A stretch of 64,000 nucleotides of DNA from Xanthostigma xanthostigma (GCA_963575645.1 OY754466.1:17338001-17402000); one strand, 5' to 3'; positions 11,990-22,752 are shown, numbered from the stretch's first letter. Notes: a model not told the origin generated them from the sequence alone. Numbers and translations: made by a program.

Positions 11990-13160
11990 ACACTAAGCTG
12001 AGTTGGCGGCAAGGTAGAATACTTGCCTCGTAATCTTAAGGTCGTAGGGTCGATCCCGGCGGTCGGTGCTATTATTATTATTATTGCTATTTTTTACAAT
12101 TATATCAGTTTCACTGCTGTAGTGTATATGGTAAAATACAGCTCTTGTTTCGTTGGTCAACGCTTAACACTTAATCAGCGCTGGATTTACACTAGGGGCA
12201 GTAGGGGCTAGTGCCCAGGGCGGCAAAATTTGGAACGTGAGAAAAAAATGTTTCGCGTTACAGCAAATTCTTCGGGAAGTGTGATCGTGTTGAAATTATA
12301 AATAATTTTTTTTTCAGTCAGACGCTTTTGCCTCTGAAAATATCTCGCAATTGATGAGCAATCGTTTTGTTTGTCAATTTATGATTTTTAATACGAAAAA
12401 GAATGTTTTTTATTGAACACGCGTGAGTAATATATAATTTCGGGGCCCTGCTAAATTCGGGAGAAATAATAAATTACTTCATGTTGACGCGTAGAGTGCT
12501 AATAATGAGCCGAAACTGTACGATAATGTATTACTGTATAGTTTCTGGACCAATAGGAACGCGGTAGCGATTTGTATTAATGAAAACAGCATCGTAATTC
12601 AGCGAAAGTCAGGGCCATCTTGTGTGCATCGAGGGCGGTGGGTACGTCAATCAATGAAGTGATTTATTATTTTTCCCTCTTTTATCAGGGCCCCGATTAC
12701 ATATTACTCGTGCTAGTTGAATAAAGTATTATGTGCGACCATTGATCGAAGGAGAATATTCCACTCGCGTGTTAGCGCACTCGCTACGCTCGTGCGGCAA
12801 ACTTCACGCTTATGGAATCTTCTCCTTCTCTCACTAGTCGTACAATATACTATTGTCTAATTATCTCATTAGTAAAAAAATGACTTTTGACATAAATGAA
12901 TCATTTTATTTATTTGAAAATTGTATACCGAACCTTTACTCCATTTTATGTAGGATTTAGATAACGGGGCGGCATTTTTCACGCTGCCCTAGGGCGGCAC
13001 TTAGAGTAAATCCGGCCCTGCACTTAATTGTGTTTTCTTCAGAACCTTTTAATTATTTAATTTAAATGTTAAAGATGACATTACATGGTTAGTGGACTAT
13101 TAAAATAGTAATTTAGAAAATGAGAAATTATATTCAGTTGGAAGGTCAATAAAAGGGTTT
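11990..13160 (+). mobile_element. tRNA-derived SINE family S (copy 1), split by a hAT element
   Basis: The SINE head (11996-12068) reads AACACTAAGCTGAGTTGG...CTTGCCTCG...GGGTCGATCCCGGCGGTC, with A and B boxes, followed by an (ATT)n stretch and a tail that includes GTAAAATACAG. A second copy with the same order is at 43918-44070. The tail is interrupted at 12176 by a hAT element and may resume at 13021. The 62-codon ORF over the head is not a gene. The 3' end is not defined and is approximate. Confidence 0.6.
12176..13020. mobile_element. hAT element nested in a SINE
   Basis: Termini CAGCGCTGGATTTAC and GTAAATCCGGCCCTG are inverted repeats. Exact 8-bp duplications CACTTAAT flank it (12168-12175 and 13021-13028). 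Sub-terminal G+C-rich blocks (GCCCAGGGCGGC and CTGCCCTAGGGCGGC) are also inverted. No transposase frame survives in its 845 bp. Confidence 0.85.
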
Positions 13161-13480
13161 AATAATAATTAATAATTATAATATAATGTATTTCTTAGCT
13201 GAAGGACGTCTCACAATTCTTTTCGTAGTGTTTACCAAAATCACCCAATTAAATATGATAACATTCTGGGAATTTTTCAAACTCTGTGCGCCAATTATAA
13301 AACTTATTATGTACAGGAGTTATTATAAATAAATATGTACCTAGTTAATAACTTTAATGTCACAACGTTCACGTTATACACGGTGAATCACGAAAAATCA
13401 ACGATGTTGGATTTTTTTACACTAAATTGATAGATTTTTCAATTGTTAGTAGAAGTTTTGTTCCAAAAATATGTATTGAA
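13161..13480. other. Intergenic spacer, nothing assigned
   Basis: A+T-rich DNA to the left of the Penelope-like fragment. A short sequence, TAGATTTTTCAAT, at about 13431 recurs at about 13733 and could be a target duplication around that fragment. Confidence 0.4.
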
Positions 13481-13730
13481 GGAGATATTTATTTGCACAT
13501 TGTACAGAACAATTTTATTAAAAAACTGTTTTATGATATTTTTAAATTTAAAAAATTGTCGAAATTCATAATAAATTGATCTTGTATATTAAAATTATTT
13601 TCACAATTTACCATCTTAACTTGCATTGAGGCCCTGATGATGAAAATATAATTTTCGAAACGTTGGCCACAAGCGATACTTTGGTAAAGCTTATTTCAAA
13701 CTTGTTCCTCAACCAAACAAATCTCCTTCA
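13481..13730 (+). mobile_element. Penelope-like terminal fragment
   Basis: The fragment contains a well-preserved hammerhead-like motif (13626-13672) followed by ACAAGCGATACTTTGGTAAAG and CCTCAACCAAACAAATCTCC; the same 3' phrase follows the motif at 30907-31022. An imperfect direct repeat, TAGATTTTTCAAT, occurs on both sides (about 13431 and 13733). No reverse transcriptase coding sequence is present, so this is a solo or truncated terminal repeat. Confidence 0.5.
13626..13672 (+). ncRNA. Minimal hammerhead-like ribozyme motif (Penelope type)
   Basis: Seen directly: TTG-A-GGCC, CTGATGA, T, GAAAAT-ATA-ATTTTC, GAAA, CGT, T, GGCC-A-CAA. This gives stem I (GGCC/GGCC plus TTG/CAA across an A.A mismatch), the conserved core CUGAUGA and GAAA, stem II of 6 bp, and the loop-less self-complementary ACGT that would pair in a dimer as stem III. 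The position after ACGT is T, a permitted cleavage-site base. One base (T41 of the block, position 13641) is extra between the core and stem II. Minimal dimeric hammerheads are established in Penelope-like elements; activity of this copy is inference. Confidence 0.6.
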
Positions 13731-14337
13731 ATAGATTTTTCAATAGTAGCAAATTGTAAATTTTAATGTGATCTTAAAAAATGATTCCCGGCTATTTCTT
13801 CTCGAGCAACGTAGACAATATTTTATTACGCTAATGCAAGAATCAAGGGCGTAGATATTTTATTTTTCTGGGGAGGGTAAAGCAAAAAAATCAATATTTT
13901 TTTTAAGTTTTATTCATATCACACAAGAATACTCACAAAGGAAGGTGCCAAGCAAAATATCAATTTCCAAACCAATTTTACAATTTTTTTTTCAAGAAGT
14001 GTTTCTAAATTTTATTTTTTTAGTCAGAAATTCGTATTATTTTCAGTTTTATTTTTTTATTATTATGATCCTGGGGGGGGGGGTAATTACCCTCTTTACC
14101 CTCCCCATTTACGCCCTTGGCAAGAATTCCGCACGCGTTTTCTGAGCTAAATTAGTGTACACTGGTTAAACTGTTACAGTAAAGTAATATACGAAAAAGT
14201 GGCTTTTGATTAATATAATTATTTTCTTGCCAAACCAAAATCTACTAAGACGAATTCTGGCCGGAAAGCCAGTTAGAATAGAGGAACTCGGTGTCGGATT
14301 CACGCTTCAAACCGGAATCGAAGATAATTGATGATGA
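13731..14337. other. Intergenic spacer with G-run
   Basis: No gene. It includes an A/T-rich block and a G homopolymer (about 14073-14082) near CCCTCCCCATTTACGCCC, which resembles a degraded transposon end, but I cannot pair it confidently with a second end. Confidence 0.4.
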
Positions 14338-14818
14338 CAGGGCCGGATTAACCCTGTCTGGGCCCCTAGGCAATGCAATCAGGTCTTTTCAAGTTGATGA
14401 AGGAATATGTGAGTAATTTCCAAATGATCGGCTCCAGACATCCTGTTACTTCAATGTCTTATGTGATATTGTAACAACATGATTACTTTGACTAGATGCT
14501 GCAGCATCGCCTTACCTGACTCGTTAGCTTTATTGAAATGGTCTTCATGAATAGGTTATAGATAATTAATGATCCACGTTTTTTGATGGGTCAGGAAAGA
14601 CAAATGAGACGTGACGTAGTTATTTTAAATTTTATCTTGTTAAATGCAATAAATTACAATAAACAACGAAAGAAAATAATATTATTGTTGGGAAATTTCA
14701 TACAAATTTTCAAATAAAATTTTCGAAAAGTTTTTTTTCCTGGTGCGTGCACGGGCCTCTAGTCGATGCGGGGCCCCTAGGCAGTTGCCTACTCTGCCTA
14801 ATGATTAATCTGGCACTG
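14338..14818. mobile_element. hAT-like MITE without preserved target duplication
   Basis: Left end CAGGGCCGGATTAACCC and right end ATTAATCTGGCACTG are imperfect inverted repeats of CAG...CTG type. Inside, GGGCCCCTAGGCAATGC and GGGGCCCCTAGGCAGTTGCC are inverted sub-terminally. The flanks (GATGATGA and TATCCATT) do not match, so the element is old or its flank has changed. Confidence 0.65.
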
Positions 14819-14844
14819 TATCCATTTTAATCTGTAGTCTAGAG

Positions 14845-15081
14845 TCTAGACTAATATTATACATAGAGATAAAGTTTGTAAGGAGGCAATCTCCGAAACT
14901 TCTCAACTAATTTCAAAATGTTTTTCACCAATATTTAGAATTGACCTTTAGGAAAAGAAATAGGCTATGTATTATCGCGTTAAAATAAAAGCGCTTTTCG
15001 TGGACACCAATTCTGCAACGTAAGTCGACGAAAAAACGGTGGCAATCTACAAATTCGGACGAAGCCGGACCGCGCCGTTAG
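14845..15081 (+). mobile_element. Non-autonomous Helitron-like element, family B (copy 1)
   Basis: It begins TCTAGACTAATATTAT and carries CAATCTCCGAAACTTCTCAA, CACCAATATTTAGAATTGACC, TTCGTGGACACCAATTC and an end CGGACGAAGCCGGACCGCGCCGTTAG. The same blocks occur reversed in 21114-21981, where the terminus is CTAGT. The short terminal hairpin followed by CTAG/TTAG is Helitron-like. No coding frame is present. Confidence 0.6.
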
Positions 15082-15778
15082 TAGTAAATAATTTCATCGA
15101 CTGAACACTGTGCCAAGGTCAGGGTTAGCGAGCTAAGCAAATAATAAAATCCCGTAATGTGTAATGTTTTCCGTCCGCGCGATATATAATATGTCCGTTG
15201 TTTATATTTTTATTGCATGATGAAAATCTCTCATTTCCCATGGCTCACCTTGTAACTTAACAATATTTGATTATTTTTGTGAACACAAGGCAAATTCACT
15301 TATGTCGTATTTTTTCTGTAGCGAGATAGATTTTCTTATGATTGGTCAGAAATCTGGATAGCCTGGAAAAGTTAGGAATATTTTATAGGCAAGGGAAATC
15401 ATAGAAATGTTGGAGGATGTTTTTGGTTTAAGATGTTTGTTCGTATCTGCAGCAAAGCAGGGACCGAAACCGAATTCCGAAACCGAATTTCATTTCGATT
15501 CGATTATCGGTTTTTAAGAGACTTAAGTTCGGTTTTCGGCAACGATTTATCAAATTATTAATTGCGGATGTTCGGCTTGGAATATTGAAACCGAAGCTAA
15601 TTCCACCAATAATAATTAATTAAAGACTGGGATCGTCAAGTTAGTTAATTTTGCAATAATCATTTATGTTTACATAATTGCAAATGGTTTTATTTAGGTG
15701 TGAACGTAATAATATTACTATTTCGGGTTTTTCAAAATTTACACACTTGCGGATTTCTGTTTTACAGTTTATCTGAGA
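15082..15778. other. Intergenic spacer, nothing firmly assigned
   Basis: No gene. Around 15458 there is a possible hAT end (CAGGGACCGAAACCG), but no matching end or duplication could be found. Confidence 0.45.
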
Positions 15779-16351
15779 TTAGCGGTCCTGTCCGGTTTCA
15801 CCCGGGTGTAAAAGAACGAATGGGGAAGGGAGGAACATGAGTATACACATTCATCTTAGTTTACCGAGATGAATGTTGTGTCCAAATTTCATGATGATCG
15901 GAGTTACCGTTCAAAAGTTTTTGTCGATAAAAAGCAGTATTTATACTTTTTTTAACTAATAATTTTTTTTTAACTTAGAAGACAACAATGTAGAAAATAA
16001 TAAAAAATAAAAATATATTCGCCCGACGTGGGGCTCGAACCCACGACCCTGATATTGACAGTCGCATGCTCTACCGATTGAGCCATCTGAGGTTATGTAC
16101 TTTCAACGCTAATATGAGTATATTTAGTTAGTGTATTTCACCTGAATAGAAGCTTATTTTTGAGATACATTTTGCAACATTTTTCATTAATGCTTCGCTC
16201 CTAATGGTCGTAGCGTGATTTTATATAGCCTATAGCTTTCCTTGATAAATGGGCTATGCACCAAAAAAAAATTTTTTCAATTTGAACTAGTAGTTCCTGA
16301 GATTAGCGCGTTCAAACAAGCAAACTCTTCAGCTTTATATATTAGTATAGA
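15779..16351 (-). mobile_element. Non-autonomous Helitron (copy 2) with inserted tRNA-like sequence
   Basis: Read on the minus strand it starts TCTATACTAATATATAAAG, continues GCTGAAGAGTTTGCTTGTTT and ACGCGCTAATCTCAGGAAC, and ends CCGGGTGAAACCGGACAGGACCGCTAA. This mirrors 11608-11959. A block of about 190 bp (15950-16140) that is absent from copy 1 contains a tRNA-Lys-like sequence and an A/T tail. No Rep/helicase frame. Confidence 0.65.
16021..16092 (-). repeat. tRNA-Lys-like sequence inside Helitron
   Basis: On the minus strand: GGCTCAATCGGTAGAGCATG (A box, D arm), loop CTGTCAA, then GGGTCGTGGGTTCGAGCCCC (B box, T arm) and ACGTCGGGCG. The 3' half is nearly tRNA-Lys, but the anticodon position reads GTC, the anticodon stem has two mismatches and the 5' acceptor strand (CCTCAGA) does not pair with the 3' strand. 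It is therefore a SINE head or captured pseudo-tRNA, not a working tRNA. Confidence 0.75.
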
Positions 16352-17624
16352 TATAGATTTCTTTCGGCTCGACGTTCGTAAGTAACAAAGGTGCTTATAT
16401 TAATCGATGATTTAAGATCTGGATTAGTCGATCAAATATTAACTCGACATAATCTGTTTTGTCTTGTTGCCACACAGATTTCCATGTGCATATACAAATT
16501 TGTTAGTTTTATTTCGTTTTGTGCCGTCAACGCGTTGGTAAATTTCCAAGTTATTTTCGTTTCGTATATCTCTGTTATGTCAGAACTCACTTTTGTAGTT
16601 TCGGCGTTATAATCAAGACAGCAATAGAACAGTTGACTGTCTACTAACAATTGACACGTGATACTAGACTAGTCTATGGCCGGCTTTCAGCGAAAGTGGT
16701 CTCAGAATCTAACTAATATTACGTGTTTAAATAATAAAAGAAAAATGTGCAATAATTATTATTATTTGATTAATGACGTGATAATTACACTTTATTAATT
16801 AAATACGTGAATTCTAATGGTTGCGTGTTTGATGTGAGTAGTGCATTGCTGAATTCTTCGACCGTTACTGACCGATGACCATGAGTTTAATGTTTCACTT
16901 TTGGATGCAAAGAATCAATTTATATTAGGTATTCTTAGAAAGTTGAAAATTGATTGTTTCGTTTTTTATAAATAATTTAAATTAATTCAAGAAAGAGTTT
17001 CCAAGCTTATCGTTTGGTATATGTTTAAGTACATAATTGATACAATCTAAAATGTAAGGTTAGGATGCGCTCTTAAAGCCTACCGTAAATTTGTTTCTTA
17101 ATAAAAATTAAAAAAATTACTATTTATTATTCAATCACTTTAAATCATAAAACGACAATTTTTTATGATACGTCCAGCACCGTAACTAGGGTCAGATAAC
17201 TGAGGCTTGCGCCAGAGGCCAAGCCCCGGAAGTAAACAATTTTTTGTAACCCCTGTAAAATAGTCGCTTTTCATATCTGTAAGTATAGCGGTCGTGAAAT
17301 GACCCATTTAGCACTAGTGCGTAAGGCAAAACAAAAATATGCGATCTAACCAATTCAACAGTGATTTCCATAAACTACGTATCAGCTACCATTAGAAGTA
17401 TATGACAAAAATAGTAAGTAAGCGTAATTTTCATAAATGAACTTTATTACTACACATACCACAGTGTTAAAAACTGAAAATCAGCTTTTATAGGGGGTAC
17501 TTACAAAAAATGCTATATTTATCTAGTGCGTAATTGTATGAATAGTAGAAATTCGCTGGCGTTCGTTTTAGCATAATGTCACACATCGTCTATATATCAT
17601 TATAATTAGCACAGGATATTTAAC
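16352..17624. other. Intergenic, no gene seen
   Basis: A+T-rich DNA. Frames of 72-73 codons on opposite strands at 16391-16650 overlap and show no domain. A possible transposon end (CAGCACCGTAACTAGGG, about 17178) lacks a partner. Confidence 0.45.
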
Positions 17625-18054
17625 TTAAGAATATTCGTCCCTGCAAATACCCCCTGCACCCTTCATCTCAAATCTTTCCCCTCGCCTAAAAACGCTTCGC
17701 GCTCTCCCGACGCTATTTTTAAAGCTAGAGGGTTCTGGTAAACGCCAAATGAAAGACAAAGAATCAGACTACAGATCCTTCAGGCGAATTTTTTGAAAAA
17801 CAGTTTCGCCTACGTGTGAAATATTACGTAACTTAGTATTTTTTTCAAAAGGTTGTAAGTTTTTTTAGGAATTTTTTTTTCAAAAAATTCGCCTGAAGGT
17901 TCTGTAGTCTGATTCTTTGTCTTTCATTTGGCGTTTACCAGAACCCTCTAGCTTTCAAAATAGCGTCGGGAGAGCGCGAACCGTTTTTAGGCGAGGGGAA
18001 AACATTTGAGATGAAGGGTGCAGGGGGTATTTGCAGGGACGAATACTCTTAATA
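17625..18054. mobile_element. Foldback element flanked by TTAA
   Basis: Two arms of about 170 bp are nearly identical inverted copies (for example CCCCCTGCACCCTTCATCTC on the left and GAGATGAAGGGTGCAGGGGG on the right) around a loop of about 90 bp. The outer junctions read TTAA-GAATATTCGTCCC and GGGACGAATACTC-TTAA. TTAA on both sides is the target of piggyBac-type transposons, but the terminal bases are not a standard piggyBac end, so the superfamily is open. Confidence 0.7.
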
Positions 18055-18418
18055 TTATTAACAAAGACGCGAAATTAGAATATCGTCCTGGGTACCATAA
18101 TTACCTTAATTGCGACACTGGATACGATCCTTAGGTTCCGCCATCCGATCAACGTCAATAGTTTATGCACCTATATACCTTCTAATGCGTAGACAAATAC
18201 AAAAGTATTAACAATCTAATTCTGTTTTAGACTGTTTAGACTAGATTTAATTAGCGTCCATTAGGTAGGTGTATATTGTTTGCATCAAGTTGTTTTTCTA
18301 CGGTTTAACTGGGTCACGGAAAACAATTTAATTGTTAGAAAATGTTCGCTAATATACAGGGTGTTCAAATATTTGTTCGGCTATTTTATCCACTTCTAAT
18401 CAAAACGTACAGTAGAAC
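18055..18418. other. Intergenic spacer
   Basis: No gene or repeat assigned. A phrase ATATACAGGGTGTTCAAATA (about 18352) resembles the terminus of the element at 23559-24365, without a matching second end. Confidence 0.4.
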
Positions 18419-18908
18419 CAGTGCCGGATTAAGACTCCTTGATGCCCTAAGCATTTCTTGCTTATGGGCCCCATCTCTAATATGTTCAGTTTATAAAAAA
18501 AAAATCAAATTGATAGAAAAAAGTTAAAAAGGAGTGATTTTTTGGAAAAAAATTGAATTTTACGATCAATTCTCTCACTGAAAATTTGGCTGTCTATAAA
18601 ATCGGACCTTAGGCATTTTTATACAATTAATAGAAAAAAAGTTTCGAAACTTTAAAATTAGAAAAATTGAACCCTTAAGAAATAATATTTTTTTCGTTTT
18701 CATTTTCAAAAATAAATTATTTATTTTTAACTTTTATACTTCTAAAGACAGTATAGATCAAATTTTTGAGAACATGGCAAAAATAAAAAAAAATTGTTGA
18801 CACGGTTTAGTGAGGTACTTTTCATTTCTGAGTGGTGCTTCTTGGTGCCCCCTGAGACGTGATGCCCTGAGCAATTGCTTAATTTGCTTAAAGGTTAATC
18901 CGGCACTG
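18419..18908. mobile_element. hAT MITE, family C (copy 1), exact 8-bp target duplication
   Basis: Ends CAGTGCCGGATTAAG and TTAATCCGGCACTG. Flanked by AGTAGAAC on both sides (18411-18418 and 18909-18916). Internal blocks GGGCCCCATCTCTAATATG and CTTGGTGCCCCCTGAGACG recur, reversed, in 61842-62330. At 490 bp it has no transposase. Confidence 0.9.
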
Positions 18909-19187
18909 AGTAGAACTCAAGTATTTTCAACCTGTCGGGATTAATCGACTCATCCTTTTTCGTGTTAGTCATAGACAATTCAGAAAAAAAAATCTTTATT
19001 AATTTGGGATTAAATGTTGTCAAATGAATTTTTCCATTGGCTGCGCAGCATAGAAGGAGACACTTTGCGTGAGAAGTAGGAATTTGAAAATACGTGAGTA
19101 AAATCAGTTGACAATACACGGTATTGAAAATACATGAATCCGTCTATATATAGACGCTGATCAAGCCTGTCGAGCAATAAGTTAGAC

Positions 19188-19340
19188 AGCTCTCTGTTCC
19201 AACCTCTCTGCGAACGGTAATCGTCACAGTCATGCGCAGTAGCTAAACCGAAATTGTTTGTATCGGTTTTGGAACACGTTTTAGTTACTGCGCAGGACTG
19301 ACGGTTCTGTTACCGTTCGCAGACAGGTTCGAACAGAGCT
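19188..19340. mobile_element. Small foldback MITE, family D (copy 1)
   Basis: Inverted arms: GCGAACGGTAATCGTCAC on the left against GACGGTTCTGTTACCGTTCGC on the right, with TGCGCAGTAGCTAAA toward the centre. The same design is found at 62415-62579 and 63077-63243. No coding capacity. Confidence 0.75.
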
Positions 19341-19577
19341 ACTAAAAACGGACTCTGTCACTGAAACAGTTGGTTTTCGGTCCGTGGCGTTTAATTCTAT
19401 TTTTTACCCGACTGCGGCGGAGTTTAGCAGTCTATCTATGTTTGTATTTACGGATGTTCCACCGTAGCGCCTAAACTATTCATCCGATTTTGATAAATAA
19501 GGTGTTAATCGATTCGTTATGAAGACCCTGGTAACATAGGCTAAATTTATTTTTGAATTTTGGTCCCAGGGGTGAGC

Positions 19578-19656
19578 AAATAAAAAATAAGTTCAAAAAA
19601 AAATGTAAATAAAAAATAAGTTCAAAAAAAAATGTAAATAAAAAATAAGTTCAAAA
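19578..19656. repeat. 29-bp tandem repeat, three copies
   Basis: Unit AAATAAAAAATAAGTTC followed by nine A and TGT is repeated head to tail nearly perfectly; the third copy is incomplete. It abuts the left arm of the inverted repeat 19651-19906. Confidence 0.85.
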
Positions 19657-19906
19657 ACTAAAACCCGACTACTATGAAACAAGAAAATATTCTCATCTGA
19701 AGATAGCAGTAGTCGTATGCCATCTCATATATATGAGGCCCCTCTAGATGTAGCGTGATGCACTTTGCCCTAGAGCTTATGATCGCTTACTATGTACTGT
19801 TAAAATGTAATGTTTTGTTAGGGTAGATGGCATATGACCACGGCTATCCTCAGATGAGAATATTTTCTTATTTCATACTTTTAAGTAGTCGGGTTTTAGT
19901 TTTTGA
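19651..19906. mobile_element. Inverted-repeat element with CCCGACTACT ends
   Basis: Left arm AACCCGACTACTATGAAAC, then AAAATATTCTCATCTGA and CGTATGCCATCT. Right arm is the complement in reverse order (AGATGGCATATG, TCAGATGAGAATATTTTC, AGTAGTCGGGTT). It is a likely non-autonomous DNA element; no target duplication was identified. Confidence 0.6.
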
Positions 19907-20580
19907 GTTTATTTTGGTGATTATATTCTTCATTCTTCATTTTTGAAGGAATAAATAGAAATAAAATTATTCGAATATTATACAGTATACAGCTTAAGTT
20001 TTATAGCAACAATGCTCTACTAAATTCCGAATAACCTTTGAAATGAAAACATTTGTATGATAAGATGTAAATGACAAAAACAAAACAGTTAGTTTGTTCA
20101 TTAAGACAAATCTGCTAATCTTAGAAATTAGATGCTTCTTGTTAATTATTTAGCGTCAGTTTTGAGAATTTAATGTCATGTTTATTTTAATCTAACCTGT
20201 ATATATTCAAAGCTTTGCTTACGTAACATACGGGATTTTTGGCTACTGCTGAGCCCTCTCTACACAATCGTAAAAATCTAAAATCGATCCAGATCGATAG
20301 ACGCAAAAACGATCAACTTTACATGTTATTGGAAAATTTTATTTAGTAGATAATCTTTGATTCTCCTTCCTGCAATTTTCATCTTTACAAATAATTGTAG
20401 ATTATAGACGCTTGACAAGTTGAGGTGTACAAATTATTAGTTTATGTCATATAACAGAGATCCTCAGTCAGTCAGTGAGTGGTATTTCCAAATTCCAAAT
20501 TGAACCGAACGAATTATCTTTTGTGGGCCCGGTGTATTAAAAAAAACAGACATTTTTAAAAATAACAATTTTTTTTATTT

Positions 20581-21113
20581 ATTAGTTGAGTTACATTATT
20601 AAACTCTTGAAGAGCCGCATGCAGTTCGCGAGCCACAGTTTGAGCACCGTTGTCATATTACATAAAAAATGGTTGGCACAAAAACAAAACAAAAAAAAAG
20701 ATATAATTAGCGAATTTGATTTTTATGATTTAAACCTGTTTGATTATAGAAATTTATGTGTAGCCATTAGCTATTTTGTTCTATTACATTTATAGTGAAA
20801 ACGTATGTTGCATTTTAAAACTGATTTTTATACGCGATTTCTAAAGTCGATTTCCATTTTTAGACATGTTCAACTTTAAATTTATTCAAAAATGTCAGTG
20901 CAAATTGCATTGCATTTTTATGTCTATGTAAAGAAAATCTGGTACGAAGTAAACATTTTTTACCGATACCCCATTGAAATAAGATTTCGCTGATTTAGTA
21001 ATATATTTCTTTCCAAGTGGTATTATTACGCTATGACAAAAAGGGGATGAACAGTGCGCGAAAATACGTATTCAGCCGTTGACGCAATTAATTACAAACT
21101 AATATAAATTTGA
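20581..21113. other. Intergenic spacer, nothing assigned
   Basis: A+T-rich sequence with a 69-codon Lys/Asn-rich frame that lacks any domain. No gene called. Confidence 0.4.
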
Positions 21114-21981
21114 CTAGCTGCACCCGGCCACGCGTTGCAGTGACTCACTTTATCGTTGAGGCAACGTTCGTTAGAAACGCATTCGCTCGACAGTTTTTGA
21201 AGTAAAACTTCTTTAGGCACGCTTGACTTGGGGAGTAAACTGGTAAATGCCTGACGAAAGTGTTTACGGAAGTGCATCATCGGACGAGGCGAACGGTGCG
21301 TGATCGTTCGAGGCGAACGGTAGTTGAGAGGGAGATATAAGTTAGTGAAGATAGTAAGAGAGAGAGTTACGTTTCGTATAATGGAAATTGAGAGGGAGAT
21401 ATAAGTTAGTGAGTGCGACAAAGACGGAGCATTAATCGAAATTCTTTTTTTTTTACAACTATTTGACGTTTAAAATGAAAACAATTGTTTTTGTATCAAA
21501 AATACATTTTATCGAATTTTGCTGCATTTTGTAACGAGAAATAATGTAGGTTAGTTAATAAATCCCTTTAAATATATTATAAATCAAAAATTATATTTTA
21601 AACATTTCGTCTTTGTAGATATGTGCTACAGAGTGAGGTTATATTGTGTCGTTAAATCACGATGTCGAATCAAAATATGGTGATAGACTATCGAATATTA
21701 TTGTATCATTATTATATATTATAATATATGGCAGGAAGAAGTTTTACTTCAGTCGTGTGGTCTAAACTCTAAAGTACGCTCGCTTTTTTTCGTCAACTTA
21801 CGTTGTATAATTGGTCTCCACGAAAAGAGTATTTATTTTAACACGATAATATATAGCCTATGTACATCCTAAAGGTCTATTCTAAATATTGGTGAAAAAT
21901 TTTTGAAATCGGATGAGCAGTTTCGGAGATTTCCTCTACATCCAAACTTACAATTTTCCCTCTTTATAATATTACTATAGA
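21114..21981 (-). mobile_element. Non-autonomous Helitron-like element, family B (copy 2)
   Basis: On the minus strand it starts TCTATAGTAATATTATAAAG and carries GAAATCTCCGAAACTGCTC, CACCAATATTTAGAATAGACC and TTTCGTGGAGACCAATTATAC, and ends GCGTGGCCGGGTGCAGCTAGT. CTAG followed by T is a typical Helitron 3' end. The central portion (about 21200-21430) holds GAGAGGGAGATATAAGTTAG twice and may be a later insertion. The 109-codon ORF here is not a gene. Confidence 0.65.
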
Positions 21982-22584
21982 TTGGTAGATTACTTTAATC
22001 TTGCTGACACCGAAATTTTGTTGCAAAGCCAAAATTTACCCAGGCTGAAAGCTATGTAGAAAATTTATAAGAGACTTCTTGCTAAGAAAGAATTATTTCT
22101 ATTTCATAACGTCGATTTTAGAGTGACTGTACGTCATAGATAATCTAAATTATCTATAGAAGCGATCGATATCCTATGTAGCGAAATTCTGTTTTTTTTT
22201 TCTTCTTGGAACGGAACATTATGACCTTAACGCAACTCTGAGTCAGGGCGTACTTTTATTTACATTATGTTTAATAACTATGCTACGTAGGTACTAATTA
22301 ATTCCAACACGTAGTAGTAACTAGATACTTCACCGGTACGTAATTATAGGTACAATTTTTGGACGTACAAGTTCATTTATTTTGCTAACGCACACGTGTC
22401 GATCAATAACAAAAAAATTTTATCACGTTGCGACTTTCTAATTTCAATTTTCGAAATTGCTATCACTTTTACTTAAATATTTTATATATAAAGAATCACT
22501 CGAACATATGACTATCAAAATTGACCGGAAAAATATCCATTTTAAAATGTCAGACGTTAAAGGCTAAGCAATCCTCGTTAAATA
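21982..22584. other. Intergenic spacer, nothing assigned
   Basis: A+T-rich DNA between two Helitron-like elements. No gene, RNA or repeat that I can support. Confidence 0.4.
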
Positions 22585-22752
22585 TCCTAACTAATATTAT
22601 AGATGCGAATGTGAGTTTGTTTGTTTGTTACGCTTTCACGCGTAAACAGCTGAACAGATTTAGATAAAATTTGGCAAGGAGATAGATTGCATCCCGAGAA
22701 AGGACATAAGATACTTTTTGTCTAACAAAAACCTGAAGGGAATGAAATAGGG

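Larger units (their letters stand above)
19341..20580. other. Intergenic with repeats
   Basis: No gene. It contains a 29-bp unit repeated three times (about 19578-19656; AAATAAAAAATAAGTTC then A-run and TGT) and an inverted repeat (19651-19906) whose ends are TCAAAAACTAAAACCCGACT and its complement. The rest is A+T-rich and unassigned. Confidence 0.55.

Noticed and set aside
15458..15790. hAT element with CAGGGACCG and CGGTCCTG ends
   Set aside because: Flanks do not match and the right end belongs to the Helitron terminus at 15779.
16021..16092. Functional tRNA-Lys or tRNA-Asp gene
   Set aside because: The 5' acceptor strand does not pair with the 3' strand and the anticodon stem has mismatches.
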